Shown: positions 32,094-39,959 of the stretch, piece after piece | Position numbering within the stretch: position 1 is the stretch's first letter | How the letters are laid out: every line of letters starts with the position of its first letter | Assembly: GCA_017614315.1 (NCBI GenBank) | Contig: JAGACA010000012.1 | Span: 1-44,089, forward strand | Reading direction: 5' to 3' | DNA length: 44,089 nt | Source: Clostridia bacterium | GTDB taxonomy: Bacteria > Bacillota > Clostridia > Christensenellales > CAG-138 | Position numbers and translations under genes: made by a program | The notes under the pieces: model-generated | What the model was told of the DNA's origin: nothing | Databases searched by the model: none | What the model saw: only the letters and a program-made list of their open reading frames with translations

Positions 32094-33794
32094 TTACTGC
32101 CTGTGCGCGAGCTTGTACATCTTTTTGTCCTCGTACATAAGCTCGTCAGCGCGGCGCAGGACGTGTTCGACGGTCGGATCCTGCTCCGGCACGAAATCGG
32201 CGATGCCCCTCGAGAGGTTTACGCCCATCCATGGCTCGTCGGCAAGGTCGTTCATCTCCTTGGCGTTTACGTCGAACTGCTCCATCAAATACGCGCGGTT
32301 CTCGTAATCCTGCTTCTGCAGTATCACGCAGAACTCGTCGCCGCCCATCCTGAACACGGGGCTGTGTACGAATGTCCTGCAGATCGTCTGACATGCGGTC
32401 TTCAGGTACTGGTCGCCGCACTCATGGCCGTACTCGTCGTTTATGCGCTTCAGGCGGTTGCAGTCGAACATCGCCACAGCGAACTCCGGCACGTCGTCGT
32501 CCGCGAGTATCTTGTCGTTGAGCCTCGCGGCGGATATGCTGAACGCGCCCTTGTTCTTTACGCCCGTGAGCGCATCGGTATAGGCGCGGCTGTTGAGGTC
32601 GCTTATGTAGAGCTTGAGGTGATCGCGCATGCGTCGGAAGGAGCTCGTCAGTACGCCGACCTCGTCGTCGCCCTTATAGTCGAGCTTGACGTCGTATTCG
32701 CCGCTCGCAAGCTTCTGCGAGGCGGACGAGAGCTCGAGGAGAGGCTTCGTCATCGCCTTCATTATGACGAATATCATTACCGTGACCGCGACGACTATCG
32801 TCGCGCCGATGATGAGGATTATCGAAATGAGCTGCCTCCAAGAGGCGTTGATCTCGTCGACCGGAGCGGAGACGCACAGCTTCATGCCGTTCGTCAGCGT
32901 GGAAAAAGCAAGCTGCCTTTCCCTGCCGCCGGAGGTGTAGCGGATCGTCTCCGAGCCGCTGTTCTTCGTGCCGAATATCCGCTCGTTCAGCTCCTTCGAG
33001 GCTTCGCTCGGCTGGGTGCCGATCTTGAATTGCGGGTGATAGAGTATCGCTCCGTCCTCGGCGAGCAGGCACGCATAGCCCGTTTCATATACCTTGACGC
33101 TGTTGAGCTTCTTTTCAAGCGTCTTGAAAAGAATGTCCATGCCCATGACGCCGACCAGCCTGCCGTTGTATTTGACCGGCACGGTGTACGAAAGCGTCAA
33201 CAGCTCGTCGCCGAAATCGGCCATATACGGCCCCACCCACGCAGGATCGCCCGTCCTCGCGGAGGTGAAGTACCACGCGCTGCCATCGGTATCGGCCGGA
33301 TCGAGCTCCGATGCAACGAGCTCCGGCTGCTTCTCGAACGCGGGATGCCCGACCTTCGAGTAATAGAAACCGTGCACGGATGAGCTTACGTCCTCCGCGA
33401 TGCAGTAATAATACGTATCGACTCCGCTGGTGTAATTGGCGACAGTGCCGAAGAGATGCCTGACTTCGGAGCAGTGCTGTTTGAGATACGCGTCCAGAAA
33501 CTCCGCCTGCTCCTCCGTGCGGCCTTTGCCGGCGTAGAACCCGCCCTCCGTGAGAGTGGCGGAGTCAAGCGAATTGATCGCGTAGCGCGCCGCTACCTCC
33601 ACCGATTCCGCGAGCCCGTCAAGGTACGCGTCAATGGAGCGCTGGACGTTTTCGCTGGTCAGCGTGAGCTTTTCGGCCATATTGCGCTCGGCCTCGCGGC
33701 CGAGCGTAAATATGCAGACGCCTCCAATCAGGAACATGCTGATCAAGATCGCGGCTGCCGCGACCGCAGTGATTTTAATGCGGATCGAGTGCAT
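32094..33794 (-). CDS. Cache-HAMP-GGDEF diguanylate cyclase, 566 aa
   Basis: A membrane sensor that makes c-di-GMP. The N-terminal membrane segment (about 8-30) is followed by an extracellular dCache-like region (about 35-300, with YPHF/YYYCIAEDV-style segments and a VGMDILFKTLEKKL turn typical of the second lobe). A second membrane segment (about 307-332) leads into HAMP (TKPLLELSSASQKLASGEYD) and a GGDEF domain beginning near YTDALTGVKNKGAF. RMGGDEF (about 480-486) is intact. No RxxD inhibitory site precedes it at the usual distance. The gene is monocistronic. It can oppose the EAL protein encoded 3 kb away. Confidence 0.92.
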   Translation of the reverse strand: MHSIRIKITAVAAAAILISMFLIGGVCIFTLGREAERNMAEKLTLTSENVQRSIDAYLDGLAESVEVAARYAINSLDSATLTEGGFYAGKGRTEEQAEFLDAYLKQHCSEVRHLFGTVANYTSGVDTYYYCIAEDVSSSVHGFYYSKVGHPAFEKQPELVASELDPADTDGSAWYFTSARTGDPAWVGPYMADFGDELLTLSYTVPVKYNGRLVGVMGMDILFKTLEKKLNSVKVYETGYACLLAEDGAILYHPQFKIGTQPSEASKELNERIFGTKNSGSETIRYTSGGRERQLAFSTLTNGMKLCVSAPVDEINASWRQLISIILIIGATIVVAVTVMIFVIMKAMTKPLLELSSASQKLASGEYDVKLDYKGDDEVGVLTSSFRRMRDHLKLYISDLNSRAYTDALTGVKNKGAFSISAARLNDKILADDDVPEFAVAMFDCNRLKRINDEYGHECGDQYLKTACQTICRTFVHSPVFRMGGDEFCVILQKQDYENRAYLMEQFDVNAKEMNDLADEPWMGVNLSRGIADFVPEQDPTVEHVLRRADELMYEDKKMYKLAHRQ

Positions 33795-33845
33795 CCGAAA
33801 CTCCTTTTCCGAAAAGTATTAAGCTCTCTTTCTGACCCCTTGATC

Positions 33846-33888
33846 AGTATATCAAGAATAGTATATCATATTCAAAATGCTATTTCCA
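33846..33888 (-). promoter_or_regulatory. tandem promoter elements of the diguanylate cyclase gene
   Basis: AGTATATCA occurs exactly at 33846-33854 and 33860-33868, so the minus strand has two TATACT boxes 14 bp apart. The distal one has TGGAAA 17 bp upstream (33888-33883); the proximal has TTGAAT at 18 bp (33875-33870). The region up to 33950 is strongly AT-rich. Confidence 0.55.
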
Positions 33889-33951
33889 CATATTTTATGA
33901 AATTTTTTCGGAAATTTTATATTTTTTTTGTTTTCGCCGCGCGCATAAAAG

Positions 33952-33980
33952 TTGCCAACAACGGTAAAAACGCTTATAAT
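33952..33980 (+). promoter_or_regulatory. promoter of the rhodanese gene
   Basis: TTGCCA at 33952-33957, 17 bp, consensus TATAAT at 33975-33980; AAGGAGA precedes the ATG at 34004. Confidence 0.85.
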
Positions 33981-34003
33981 CTATAAAAACGAAGGAGAAC
34001 GGT

Positions 34004-34405
34004 ATGAAAAGGCTGTTATTGTTTTTGCTCGCGCTCGTTTTGGCGTTTGCAGGCTGCTCTCAAAAGCTCGACGGCGACGGCATGGAGCGGAGCTTTACGA
34101 TCATCACGCAGGAGAAGGCGCGCGAGATGATGGCGCGGGACGACGGTCATATCGTGCTCGACGTGCGCAGGCAGGACGAGTTCGAGGCGGGACACATCCC
34201 CGGCGCCGTATGCCTCCCGAACGAGGACATCGGCACGGAGCCGCCCGCGGAGCTGCCCGATCTCGATCAGATAATACTTATCTACTGCCGCAGCGGGAAC
34301 CGCTCGAAGCAGGCGGCGCGGAAGCTTTTCGACATGGGCTATACGAACGTTTACGAATTCGGCGGGATAATCGACTGGACGGGCGAGACTGTGACCGGAA
34401 GCTGA
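34004..34405 (+). CDS. rhodanese-domain lipoprotein, 133 aa
   Basis: A secreted, lipid-anchored sulphurtransferase-like protein. The N-terminus is a short basic start plus a hydrophobic run ending LAFAGC, so a lipobox with Cys18 as the modified residue (the -3 Phe is unusual). The rhodanese domain (about 35-130) has IVLDVRRQDEFEAGHIPGA and the active-site loop YCRSGNRS with the persulphide Cys near residue 95, plus GYTNVYEFGGI. The length is that of a single-domain member. It sits between a consensus promoter and the pfkA promoter and shows no terminator of its own. Confidence 0.9.
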   Translation: MKRLLLFLLALVLAFAGCSQKLDGDGMERSFTIITQEKAREMMARDDGHIVLDVRRQDEFEAGHIPGAVCLPNEDIGTEPPAELPDLDQIILIYCRSGNRSKQAARKLFDMGYTNVYEFGGIIDWTGETVTGS

Positions 34406-34414
34406 CAATGACCG

Positions 34415-34443
34415 TTGACAACGCCCTATGGCGGTGCTATAAT
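34415..34443 (+). promoter_or_regulatory. promoter of pfkA
   Basis: TTGACA at 34415-34420, 17 bp, TATAAT at 34438-34443 with TG plus C before it: consensus in both boxes and extended, so likely strong. It lies 10 bases after the rhodanese stop codon. Confidence 0.9.
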
Positions 34444-34481
34444 TTATATATTATATAGCTTTTATAACGGAGGGATAAGAT

Positions 34482-35468
34482 ATGGCAGGGATCAAAAGGA
34501 TTGGCGTGCTGACGAGCGGCGGCGACGCTCCCGGCATGAACGCCGCGGTGCGCTCGGTCGTCAGGACGGCGATGTACCTCGGCATAGAGTGCGTCGGCAT
34601 ACGGCGCGGCTGGCAGGGGCTCATTACGGGCGATATCGTGATGCTTAACGGCGCGAGCGTATCGCATCTTCTGTCGAAGGGCGGAACGATACTCTACACC
34701 GCCCGAAGCGAGGAGTTCATGACTGAGGCAGGCCGCAAAAAGGCGGTCGGCACCTGCAAGCTCCTTGGGCTCGACGGCATAGTCGCGATAGGCGGCGACG
34801 GCACCTTCAAGGGCGCTCTCGAGCTTTCGAGGCTGGGCGTGCCCGTGGTGGGCGTCCCCGCGACGATCGACAACGACGTCGGCTGCACGAATTATACCAT
34901 CGGCTTCGACTCCGCCTGCAATACGGCCATCGAGTGCATAGACAAGCTCCGCGACACTATGCAGGCGCACGAGCGCTGCTCTGTGGTCGAGGTCATGGGC
35001 AGGAACGCGGGCTTCCTCGCGCTGTACGTCGGCATCGCCGTCGGCGCGACCGCCGTGCTCGTTCCGGAGCAGAAGCTCGATTTCGAGAAGGACGTCGTCG
35101 AGATGATCCGAAGGGCCCGCCTTGCGGGGAACACGCATTTCATGATCGTCGTGGCGGAGGGCGTCGGAAGCGCGGTCGACATCGGCAACCGCATACGCGA
35201 GGCGCTCGGCATAGAGCCCCGCGTGACCGTGCTCGGACATATCCAGCGCGGCGGCTCCCCCAACGCGCGCGACCGCGAGACCGCAACGCGCATGGGCTAC
35301 TGCGCGGTGAACGCCCTGTATGAGGGCCGCGGCAACAGCATAATCGCCACGCAGGAGGGCGGCATCGTCGAGATACCCATAGAAGAAGCGCTCAAGATGA
35401 AAAAGCACCTGCAGATGGATCGCTACCGCATAATGGAGGTCATGCAGTACGGCGCGCACAAGGTATAA
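34482..35468 (+). CDS. pfkA: ATP-dependent 6-phosphofructokinase, 328 aa
   Basis: Phosphorylates fructose 6-phosphate to fructose 1,6-bisphosphate, the committed step of glycolysis. LTSGGDAPGMNAAVRSVV (about 9-26) and AIGGDGTFKGA are the ATP-binding motifs; the Gly of GGDGT points to ATP rather than pyrophosphate as donor. PATIDNDVGCTNYTIGFD holds the catalytic Asp, and EVMGRNAGFLAL and GHIQRGGSPNARDR complete the substrate site. The length is typical of bacterial PfkA (about 320). The strong promoter fits a central enzyme. The terminator at 35478 follows 9 bases after the stop. Confidence 0.96.
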   Translation: MAGIKRIGVLTSGGDAPGMNAAVRSVVRTAMYLGIECVGIRRGWQGLITGDIVMLNGASVSHLLSKGGTILYTARSEEFMTEAGRKKAVGTCKLLGLDGIVAIGGDGTFKGALELSRLGVPVVGVPATIDNDVGCTNYTIGFDSACNTAIECIDKLRDTMQAHERCSVVEVMGRNAGFLALYVGIAVGATAVLVPEQKLDFEKDVVEMIRRARLAGNTHFMIVVAEGVGSAVDIGNRIREALGIEPRVTVLGHIQRGGSPNARDRETATRMGYCAVNALYEGRGNSIIATQEGGIVEIPIEEALKMKKHLQMDRYRIMEVMQYGAHKV

Positions 35469-35477
35469 AGGCATATA

Positions 35478-35510
35478 AAAACAGCTCCCGGTACGGGAGC
35501 TGTTTTTTGT
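35478..35510. terminator. bidirectional terminator between pfkA and pyrI
   Basis: AAAACAGCTCCCG (35478-35490), loop GTA and CGGGAGCTGTTTT (35494-35506) form a 13-bp perfect stem, with more T after it and A before it. Confidence 0.9.
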
Positions 35511-35513
35511 TTT

Positions 35514-35930
35514 TCAGTTCGCCTTGGTCTCGCAATAGACGCAGCGATATACCTTGTGCTCCTTGTCGGTGAGCTTGAAGACATGATCGAGCTCCTGCTC
35601 GCAGGAGGTGATGCAGCGGGGGTTTTTGCACTTCAATACGTTGACGAGCTTGTCGGGAAGGGTGAGGACGCGCTTTTCGACGAGCTTGCCGTCCTTTATG
35701 ATATTGACGGTCGCGCCGGGATCGACGTAGCCGATGATATCAAGATTGACGGGGATCTCCGCGTCGATCTTGATGATGTCCTTCCTGCCCTTCTTACGGC
35801 TGACAGCGTTCTTGATGATCGCGACGGAGCAGTCGAGATCGCCGAGGCCGAGGAGCTCGTAAAGCTTCATGCCGCTGCCGGCGGTGATGTGGTCGATGAC
35901 GACGCCGTTATTGATGGAATCGATGTTCAT
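35514..35930 (-). CDS. pyrI: aspartate carbamoyltransferase regulatory subunit, 138 aa
   Basis: The regulatory chain that lets CTP and ATP control PyrB. The N-terminal nucleotide-binding region has NGVVIDHITAGSGMKLYELLG and later DIIKIDAEIPVNLDIIGYVDP. The zinc domain has Cys101, Cys106, Cys130 and Cys133 in the spacing of the E. coli protein (109, 114, 138, 141). It is the last gene of the operon, 15 bases after pyrB. Its presence means the transcarbamoylase is probably the allosteric PyrB6-PyrI6 form. Confidence 0.95.
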   Translation of the reverse strand: MNIDSINNGVVIDHITAGSGMKLYELLGLGDLDCSVAIIKNAVSRKKGRKDIIKIDAEIPVNLDIIGYVDPGATVNIIKDGKLVEKRVLTLPDKLVNVLKCKNPRCITSCEQELDHVFKLTDKEHKVYRCVYCETKAN

Positions 35931-35945
35931 AGCGTTTTCTCCTTA

Positions 35946-36872
35946 TTATTTGATCTTTCCGGCTTCCCTTAAGAGCTTCAGTATGAGAGCCATGCGCATG
36001 TATTTGCCGTTGAGCACCTGTTTGAAGTAGCAGGCTCTCGGATCGTCGTCGACGGCGACCGAGATCTCGTTCACGCGGGGCAGGGGATGCATTACGGCGA
36101 GGTCGGGCTTTGCGGTCTTAAGCTTGTCGACGGTGAGTATGTAGCTGTCCTTGAGCCTTAAATAGTCCTCCTCGTTGAAGAACCTTTCGCGCTGTACGCG
36201 GGTCATGTAGAGTATGTCGAGCTTGGGCATGACCGCCATGAGGTCGGTGGTCTGCTCGTAGGGGATGCCCTTCTGCTGGAGGACGTCCTTCTTTACGTAG
36301 GAGGGTACCTTGAGCTCTTCCGGGGAGATGAGCACGAAGCTGTTGCCCTCGTAGCGGCTCATGGCGTTGATGAGGGAATGTACCGTGCGGCCGAATTTGA
36401 GGTCGCCGCATACGCCGATCGTGAGGTTCGTGAACCTCTTCTTCTCGCGCCAGATGGTGAGAAGGTCTGCAAGCGTCTGGGTGGGATGGCAGTGGCCGCC
36501 GTCGCCCGCGTTTATGACGGGAACGCTCGCGTTCTTCGCGGTGACGAACGCCGCGCCCTCCTTCGGATGGCGGATCGCGATGATGTCGGTGTAGCAGGAG
36601 ACGGTCTTCGCGGTGTCGGCCACGCTCTCGCCCTTCGCGGCGGAGGACGAAGCCGCGCCGGTGACGGAGATGACGTTGCCGCCGAGCTCGTACATGGCCG
36701 CTTCGAAGCTCATGCGCGTCCTCGTGGACGGCTCGAAGAAGAGCGTCGCGAGCTTCTTGCCGCGGCAGGCTTCGGCGTACTTGTCGGGATTCGCGATGAT
36801 GTCCTCGGCGCAGGCGATGAGCTCGTCGAGCTCTTCGGTGGTGAGGTCAAGAATGTCGATCAGGCTTTTCAT
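35946..36872 (-). CDS. pyrB: aspartate carbamoyltransferase catalytic subunit, 308 aa
   Basis: Catalyses carbamoyl phosphate plus aspartate to carbamoyl aspartate. The start ATG 36872 is preferred: AAAGG lies about 9 bases upstream and the protein begins at the family's usual position ([10 protein letters not shown]). An in-frame ATG at 36911 would overlap the pyrE end. STRTR (49-53) is the carbamoyl-phosphate site, and [10 protein letters not shown] is the aspartate loop. The length matches the family (about 310). pyrE ends 23 bases upstream. Confidence 0.95.
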   Translation of the reverse strand: MKSLIDILDLTTEELDELIACAEDIIANPDKYAEACRGKKLATLFFEPSTRTRMSFEAAMYELGGNVISVTGAASSSAAKGESVADTAKTVSCYTDIIAIRHPKEGAAFVTAKNASVPVINAGDGGHCHPTQTLADLLTIWREKKRFTNLTIGVCGDLKFGRTVHSLINAMSRYEGNSFVLISPEELKVPSYVKKDVLQQKGIPYEQTTDLMAVMPKLDILYMTRVQRERFFNEEDYLRLKDSYILTVDKLKTAKPDLAVMHPLPRVNEISVAVDDDPRACYFKQVLNGKYMRMALILKLLREAGKIK

Positions 36873-36895
36873 TTTATCATTACCTTTCTGAATAA

Positions 36896-37534
36896 TTATC
36901 CTTTGATCCAACTTTCGTCGGAGGGATCGTTCCTGAATGCGATGAGCCTTTCGACGTCCTCGGGGGCGATATAGCCCTCCTCGGCGGCGACGCGCGCTAT
37001 GACGTCGAAGTTCGTAAGGCTGGTGTTCTCGACGTTTGCCTCGGCAAGGCGGACAAGCCCCTTCTTCATGCCGTAGGTGAATATCGAGACCACTCCGAGT
37101 ACGTTCGCGCCCGCCTCGCGGAGGACGCTGACGACCTCGATGACGCTGCCGCCCGTCGAGATGAGATCCTCGACCACGACGACCTTCTGTCCCGCCTCAA
37201 GGCGGCCTTCGATCTGGTTCTGCCTGCCGTGATCCTTCGCGCCGGAGCGTACGTAGCCCATGGGCAGACCCATTATGTGCCCGACTATCGCGGCATGCGC
37301 GATTCCCGCGGTGCTGGTGCCCATCAGCACCTCGGCGTCGGGGTATTTCTCCCTTATGACCTCGGCGAGCGAGTTCTCGACGTCGTTCCTGACCTCTGGC
37401 GCGGTCAGCGTGAGCCTGTTGTCGCAGTAGACGGGGCTCTTAATGCCGCTCGCCCAGATAAAGGGCTCGTCCGGACGGAAGAAAACGGCTTTGATCTTCA
37501 AAAGATCCTTTGCGATCAGTTCCTGTCGTTCCAT
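36896..37534 (-). CDS. pyrE: orotate phosphoribosyltransferase, 212 aa
   Basis: Joins orotate with PRPP to give orotidine 5'-phosphate. The PRPP motif is [18 protein letters not shown], and [15 protein letters not shown] is the N-terminal orotate region. The length is normal (about 210). AAAGGAAA precedes the ATG at 37534. It is separated from pyrF by 91 bases, the only long spacer in the operon. Confidence 0.95.
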   Translation of the reverse strand: MERQELIAKDLLKIKAVFFRPDEPFIWASGIKSPVYCDNRLTLTAPEVRNDVENSLAEVIREKYPDAEVLMGTSTAGIAHAAIVGHIMGLPMGYVRSGAKDHGRQNQIEGRLEAGQKVVVVEDLISTGGSVIEVVSVLREAGANVLGVVSIFTYGMKKGLVRLAEANVENTSLTNFDVIARVAAEEGYIAPEDVERLIAFRNDPSDESWIKG

Positions 37535-37625
37535 GCATTATTTCCTTTCAAAGGTTATTATCGGTTAAGAGTCAGGAGTTGAGATCGGGTTTTTTGATCC
37601 CCCGCTCTTCATTCCTTGCTTTCGG
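37535..37625. other. 91-base spacer within the pyr operon
   Basis: All other pyr junctions are 1 to 23 bases or overlap, but this gap between pyrF and pyrE is 91 bases. It contains GATC twice around A6/CCC and a pyrimidine-rich run on the minus strand. No promoter, terminator or gene could be recognised in it; it may carry a processing site or be a small insertion. Confidence 0.4.
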
Positions 37626-38330
37626 TCATCCGAGAAACTCGCCGACGCACCTTAAGTACGCCTCCACCGGGTCATCCGCGGCGGTAATGGGACGGCCTAC
37701 GACTATGTAGTCCGAGCCGAGCTCCTTCGCCCTTTCGGGGGTGGTGACGCGCTGCTGATCTCCGACGTCGCCGCCCGCGAAGCGCACGCCCGGAGTCACT
37801 GTCAGAAACTCCGTGCCGCACCTTGCGTGGACCTTGCCCGCCTCGAGCGGCGAGCAGACTATGCCGTCGAGCCCCGAAGCCTTCGCGGTCTCGGCATAGC
37901 GCATGACGACCTCGTCGATGGGCTCTTTTATGAGAAGATCCCTTTCCATGCTCTCCTGGCTTGTGCTTGTCAGCATCGTCACGGCGATGAGCTTCGGCCT
38001 CGTGCCGTCCGGCCTCGTAAGCCCCTCGACCGCGGCCTCCATCATGGCGCGTGTGCCCGCGGCGTGCACGTTCGTAACGTCGACGTCGAGCCTCGACAGC
38101 ACCGCCATCGCCTTTTTGACCGTGTTGGGTATGTCGTGGAGCTTTAAGTCAAGGAATATCCTGTGCCCTCTTTCCTTTATCTCGCGGACGATCGAAGGGC
38201 CCTCCGCGTAGTAGAGCTCCATGCCTATCTTGAGAAACGGCTTCCTTTCGCAGAGGCTGAACCTGTCGAGGAATGCCCTCGTCGCCTCCGCGCCGGAGAA
38301 ATCGCATGCGACTATAACGTCCCTGCCCAT
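37626..38330 (-). CDS. pyrF: orotidine 5'-phosphate decarboxylase, 234 aa
   Basis: Last step to UMP. The catalytic Asp-Lys-Asp network is visible in FLDLKLHDIPNTV (Asp61, Lys63, Asp66), and VVGRPITAADDP is the C-terminal phosphate loop. The length and order fit the type 1 bacterial enzyme. It starts one base after the pyrD stop codon, so translation is coupled. Confidence 0.95.
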   Translation of the reverse strand: MGRDVIVACDFSGAEATRAFLDRFSLCERKPFLKIGMELYYAEGPSIVREIKERGHRIFLDLKLHDIPNTVKKAMAVLSRLDVDVTNVHAAGTRAMMEAAVEGLTRPDGTRPKLIAVTMLTSTSQESMERDLLIKEPIDEVVMRYAETAKASGLDGIVCSPLEAGKVHARCGTEFLTVTPGVRFAGGDVGDQQRVTTPERAKELGSDYIVVGRPITAADDPVEAYLRCVGEFLG

Positions 38331-38331
38331 A

Positions 38332-39240
38332 TCATCTGACTCCTTTGAGTTCGTTAAGATCCTTTATGCCGTATTTCGCCATCGCCCGCGGCAGGTCTTC
38401 GACGATCTTTTTGCAGGCGAAGGGATCCGTGAGGTTCGCCGCGCCGACCTCGACCGCCGCAGCTCCCGCCGCCATCATCTCGAGGACGTCCTCCGCCGAG
38501 CTTACGCCGCCCATGCCGACGACCGGTATTTTGACCGCGCGCGCGGTCTGATACACCATGCGAAGCGCCACCGGGAACACCGCCGGGCCGGAGAAGCCGC
38601 CCATTACGTTCGCGATCACCGGCTTTTTCGTTTTAAGATCTATCCTCATCCCGAGGAGGGTGTTTATGAGGCTTATGCCGTCCGCGCCGGCGTCCTCGCA
38701 CGCCTTCGCTATCGCGGCAATGTCGGTCACGTTGGGCGAGAGCTTGACGATCACGGGCTTATCCGTGACCTTTTTCACCGCGCGGGTGACCTCCGCCGCT
38801 GCTTTGGAATCGGTGCCGAAGCTCATGCCGCCGCCGTGGACGTTGGGGCAGCTGACGTTGACCTCTATCCAGCCGACCTGCTCCTCGCGGCCGATCAGCT
38901 CGGAAACATACGCGTATTCCCCGACGGAGAAGCCCGAAACGTTTGCCATGACGGGCTTATGGAATACCTTTTTGAGCCTCGGGAGCTCCTCTTCTATCAC
39001 CATTTGTACGCCGGGATTCTGCAGCCCGACGGCGTTTATCATGCCGGCGGTGCATTCCGCGATGCGCGGCGTGGGATTGCCGAAGCGCGGCTCCTTCGTC
39101 GTGCCCTTGAAGGAGAACGTGCCGAGTATGTTTATATCGTAAAGCTCCGCGAATTCATACCCGTAGCCGAATGTGCCGGAGGCGGGTATCACGGGATTGT
39201 CTATCGTGACGCCGCAGAGGTCGACCTCGGTGTTCACCAT
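38332..39240 (-). CDS. pyrD: dihydroorotate dehydrogenase, class 1B catalytic subunit, 302 aa
   Basis: Oxidises dihydroorotate to orotate with FMN. VNVSCPNVHGGGM holds the class 1 active-site Cys131, and FSVGEYAY and GMGGVSSAEDVLEMMAAGA are the FMN/phosphate regions. ATG 39240 is chosen because AGGAGGAG lies upstream and the protein begins at the family start. A longer frame upstream is pyrK read out of phase. It overlaps pyrK by 7 bases, and the adjacent pyrK marks the NAD-linked class 1B type. Confidence 0.95.
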   Translation of the reverse strand: MVNTEVDLCGVTIDNPVIPASGTFGYGYEFAELYDINILGTFSFKGTTKEPRFGNPTPRIAECTAGMINAVGLQNPGVQMVIEEELPRLKKVFHKPVMANVSGFSVGEYAYVSELIGREEQVGWIEVNVSCPNVHGGGMSFGTDSKAAAEVTRAVKKVTDKPVIVKLSPNVTDIAAIAKACEDAGADGISLINTLLGMRIDLKTKKPVIANVMGGFSGPAVFPVALRMVYQTARAVKIPVVGMGGVSSAEDVLEMMAAGAAAVEVGAANLTDPFACKKIVEDLPRAMAKYGIKDLNELKGVR

Positions 39241-39959
39241 ATGAGCTCCTCCTTTTTGAATACGGGACCGTCCTTGCAGACGCGCTTCGCTCCGCCCTTC
39301 GTCATTATCGAGCAGCCCATGCACGCGCCGAAGCCGCAGCCCATGCGCTCCTCGAGGCTGACCTCGCCGGGGAAAGATGCTTTTTCGCACAGCGCGGCGA
39401 GCATCGGCTTGGGGCCGCAGGCGTAAAAGTACGACGCGGTCTCGGGAAGCGCGTCGGTGACGAAGCCGCGCGCCCCGTACGAGCCGTCGGCGGTCGTGAC
39501 CGTGACGGAGCAGCCGAGAGCGCGGAACTCGTCCTCGAAGAATATTTCGGATCTCGTATTGAACCCGAGTATGACGGAGACCTTCTTACCCTTTTTTATG
39601 AGCTCCTTCGCGAGCATGTAAAGCGGCGGCACGCCGACTCCGCCGCCTATGAGCAGCGGGCTCTCCCCCGCTGCGTCAAGATCGTAGCCGTTGCCGAGGC
39701 AGGTGAGCGCGTCGAGCGTATCCCCCTCCTTGAGGAACTTCATCTGCTCCGTGCCCCTGCCGACGGTCTTGTAGATGATGCTGAGCACGCCGCCTTCGTC
39801 GTCGCAGACGGAGATCGGGCGCCTTAAAAAGAGCCCTTCGAGCCTGAACTCTGAAAATTGCCCCGGGCGGTTCTCTCCCCTGCTCCCCGCGAGCCTCATG
39901 AGGTAAACGCTGTCGGTGAGCGCTCTGTTTTCGGTTATCGTGAGTATCTCGTTGTTCAT
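39234..39959 (-). CDS. pyrK: dihydroorotate dehydrogenase electron transfer subunit, 241 aa
   Basis: Carries electrons from PyrD to NAD+. FAD-binding motif RPISVCD, NAD-binding GGGVGVPPLY and a 2Fe-2S site with Cys208, Cys213, Cys216 and Cys228 (CGFGACMGC plus RVCKDGPVF) are all present. The length is typical (about 250). Its start overlaps the pyrC stop by 4 bases and its end overlaps pyrD by 7, so the complex subunits are made together. Confidence 0.95.
   Translation of the reverse strand: MNNEILTITENRALTDSVYLMRLAGSRGENRPGQFSEFRLEGLFLRRPISVCDDEGGVLSIIYKTVGRGTEQMKFLKEGDTLDALTCLGNGYDLDAAGESPLLIGGGVGVPPLYMLAKELIKKGKKVSVILGFNTRSEIFFEDEFRALGCSVTVTTADGSYGARGFVTDALPETASYFYACGPKPMLAALCEKASFPGEVSLEERMGCGFGACMGCSIMTKGGAKRVCKDGPVFKKEELIW

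Noticed and set aside
32085-33383. A 432-codon open frame opposite the diguanylate cyclase
   Set aside because: The minus-strand frame has an intact GGDEF, a HAMP and membrane segments; the opposite frame shows no domain.
36873-36911. Longer PyrB starting at 36911
   Set aside because: It would overlap pyrE and add a tail not found in the family; a ribosome binding site fits ATG 36872.
38332-39390. Longer PyrD starting near 39390
   Set aside because: The extra 50 residues are the pyrK region read in another frame; the ribosome binding site and family start support ATG 39240.
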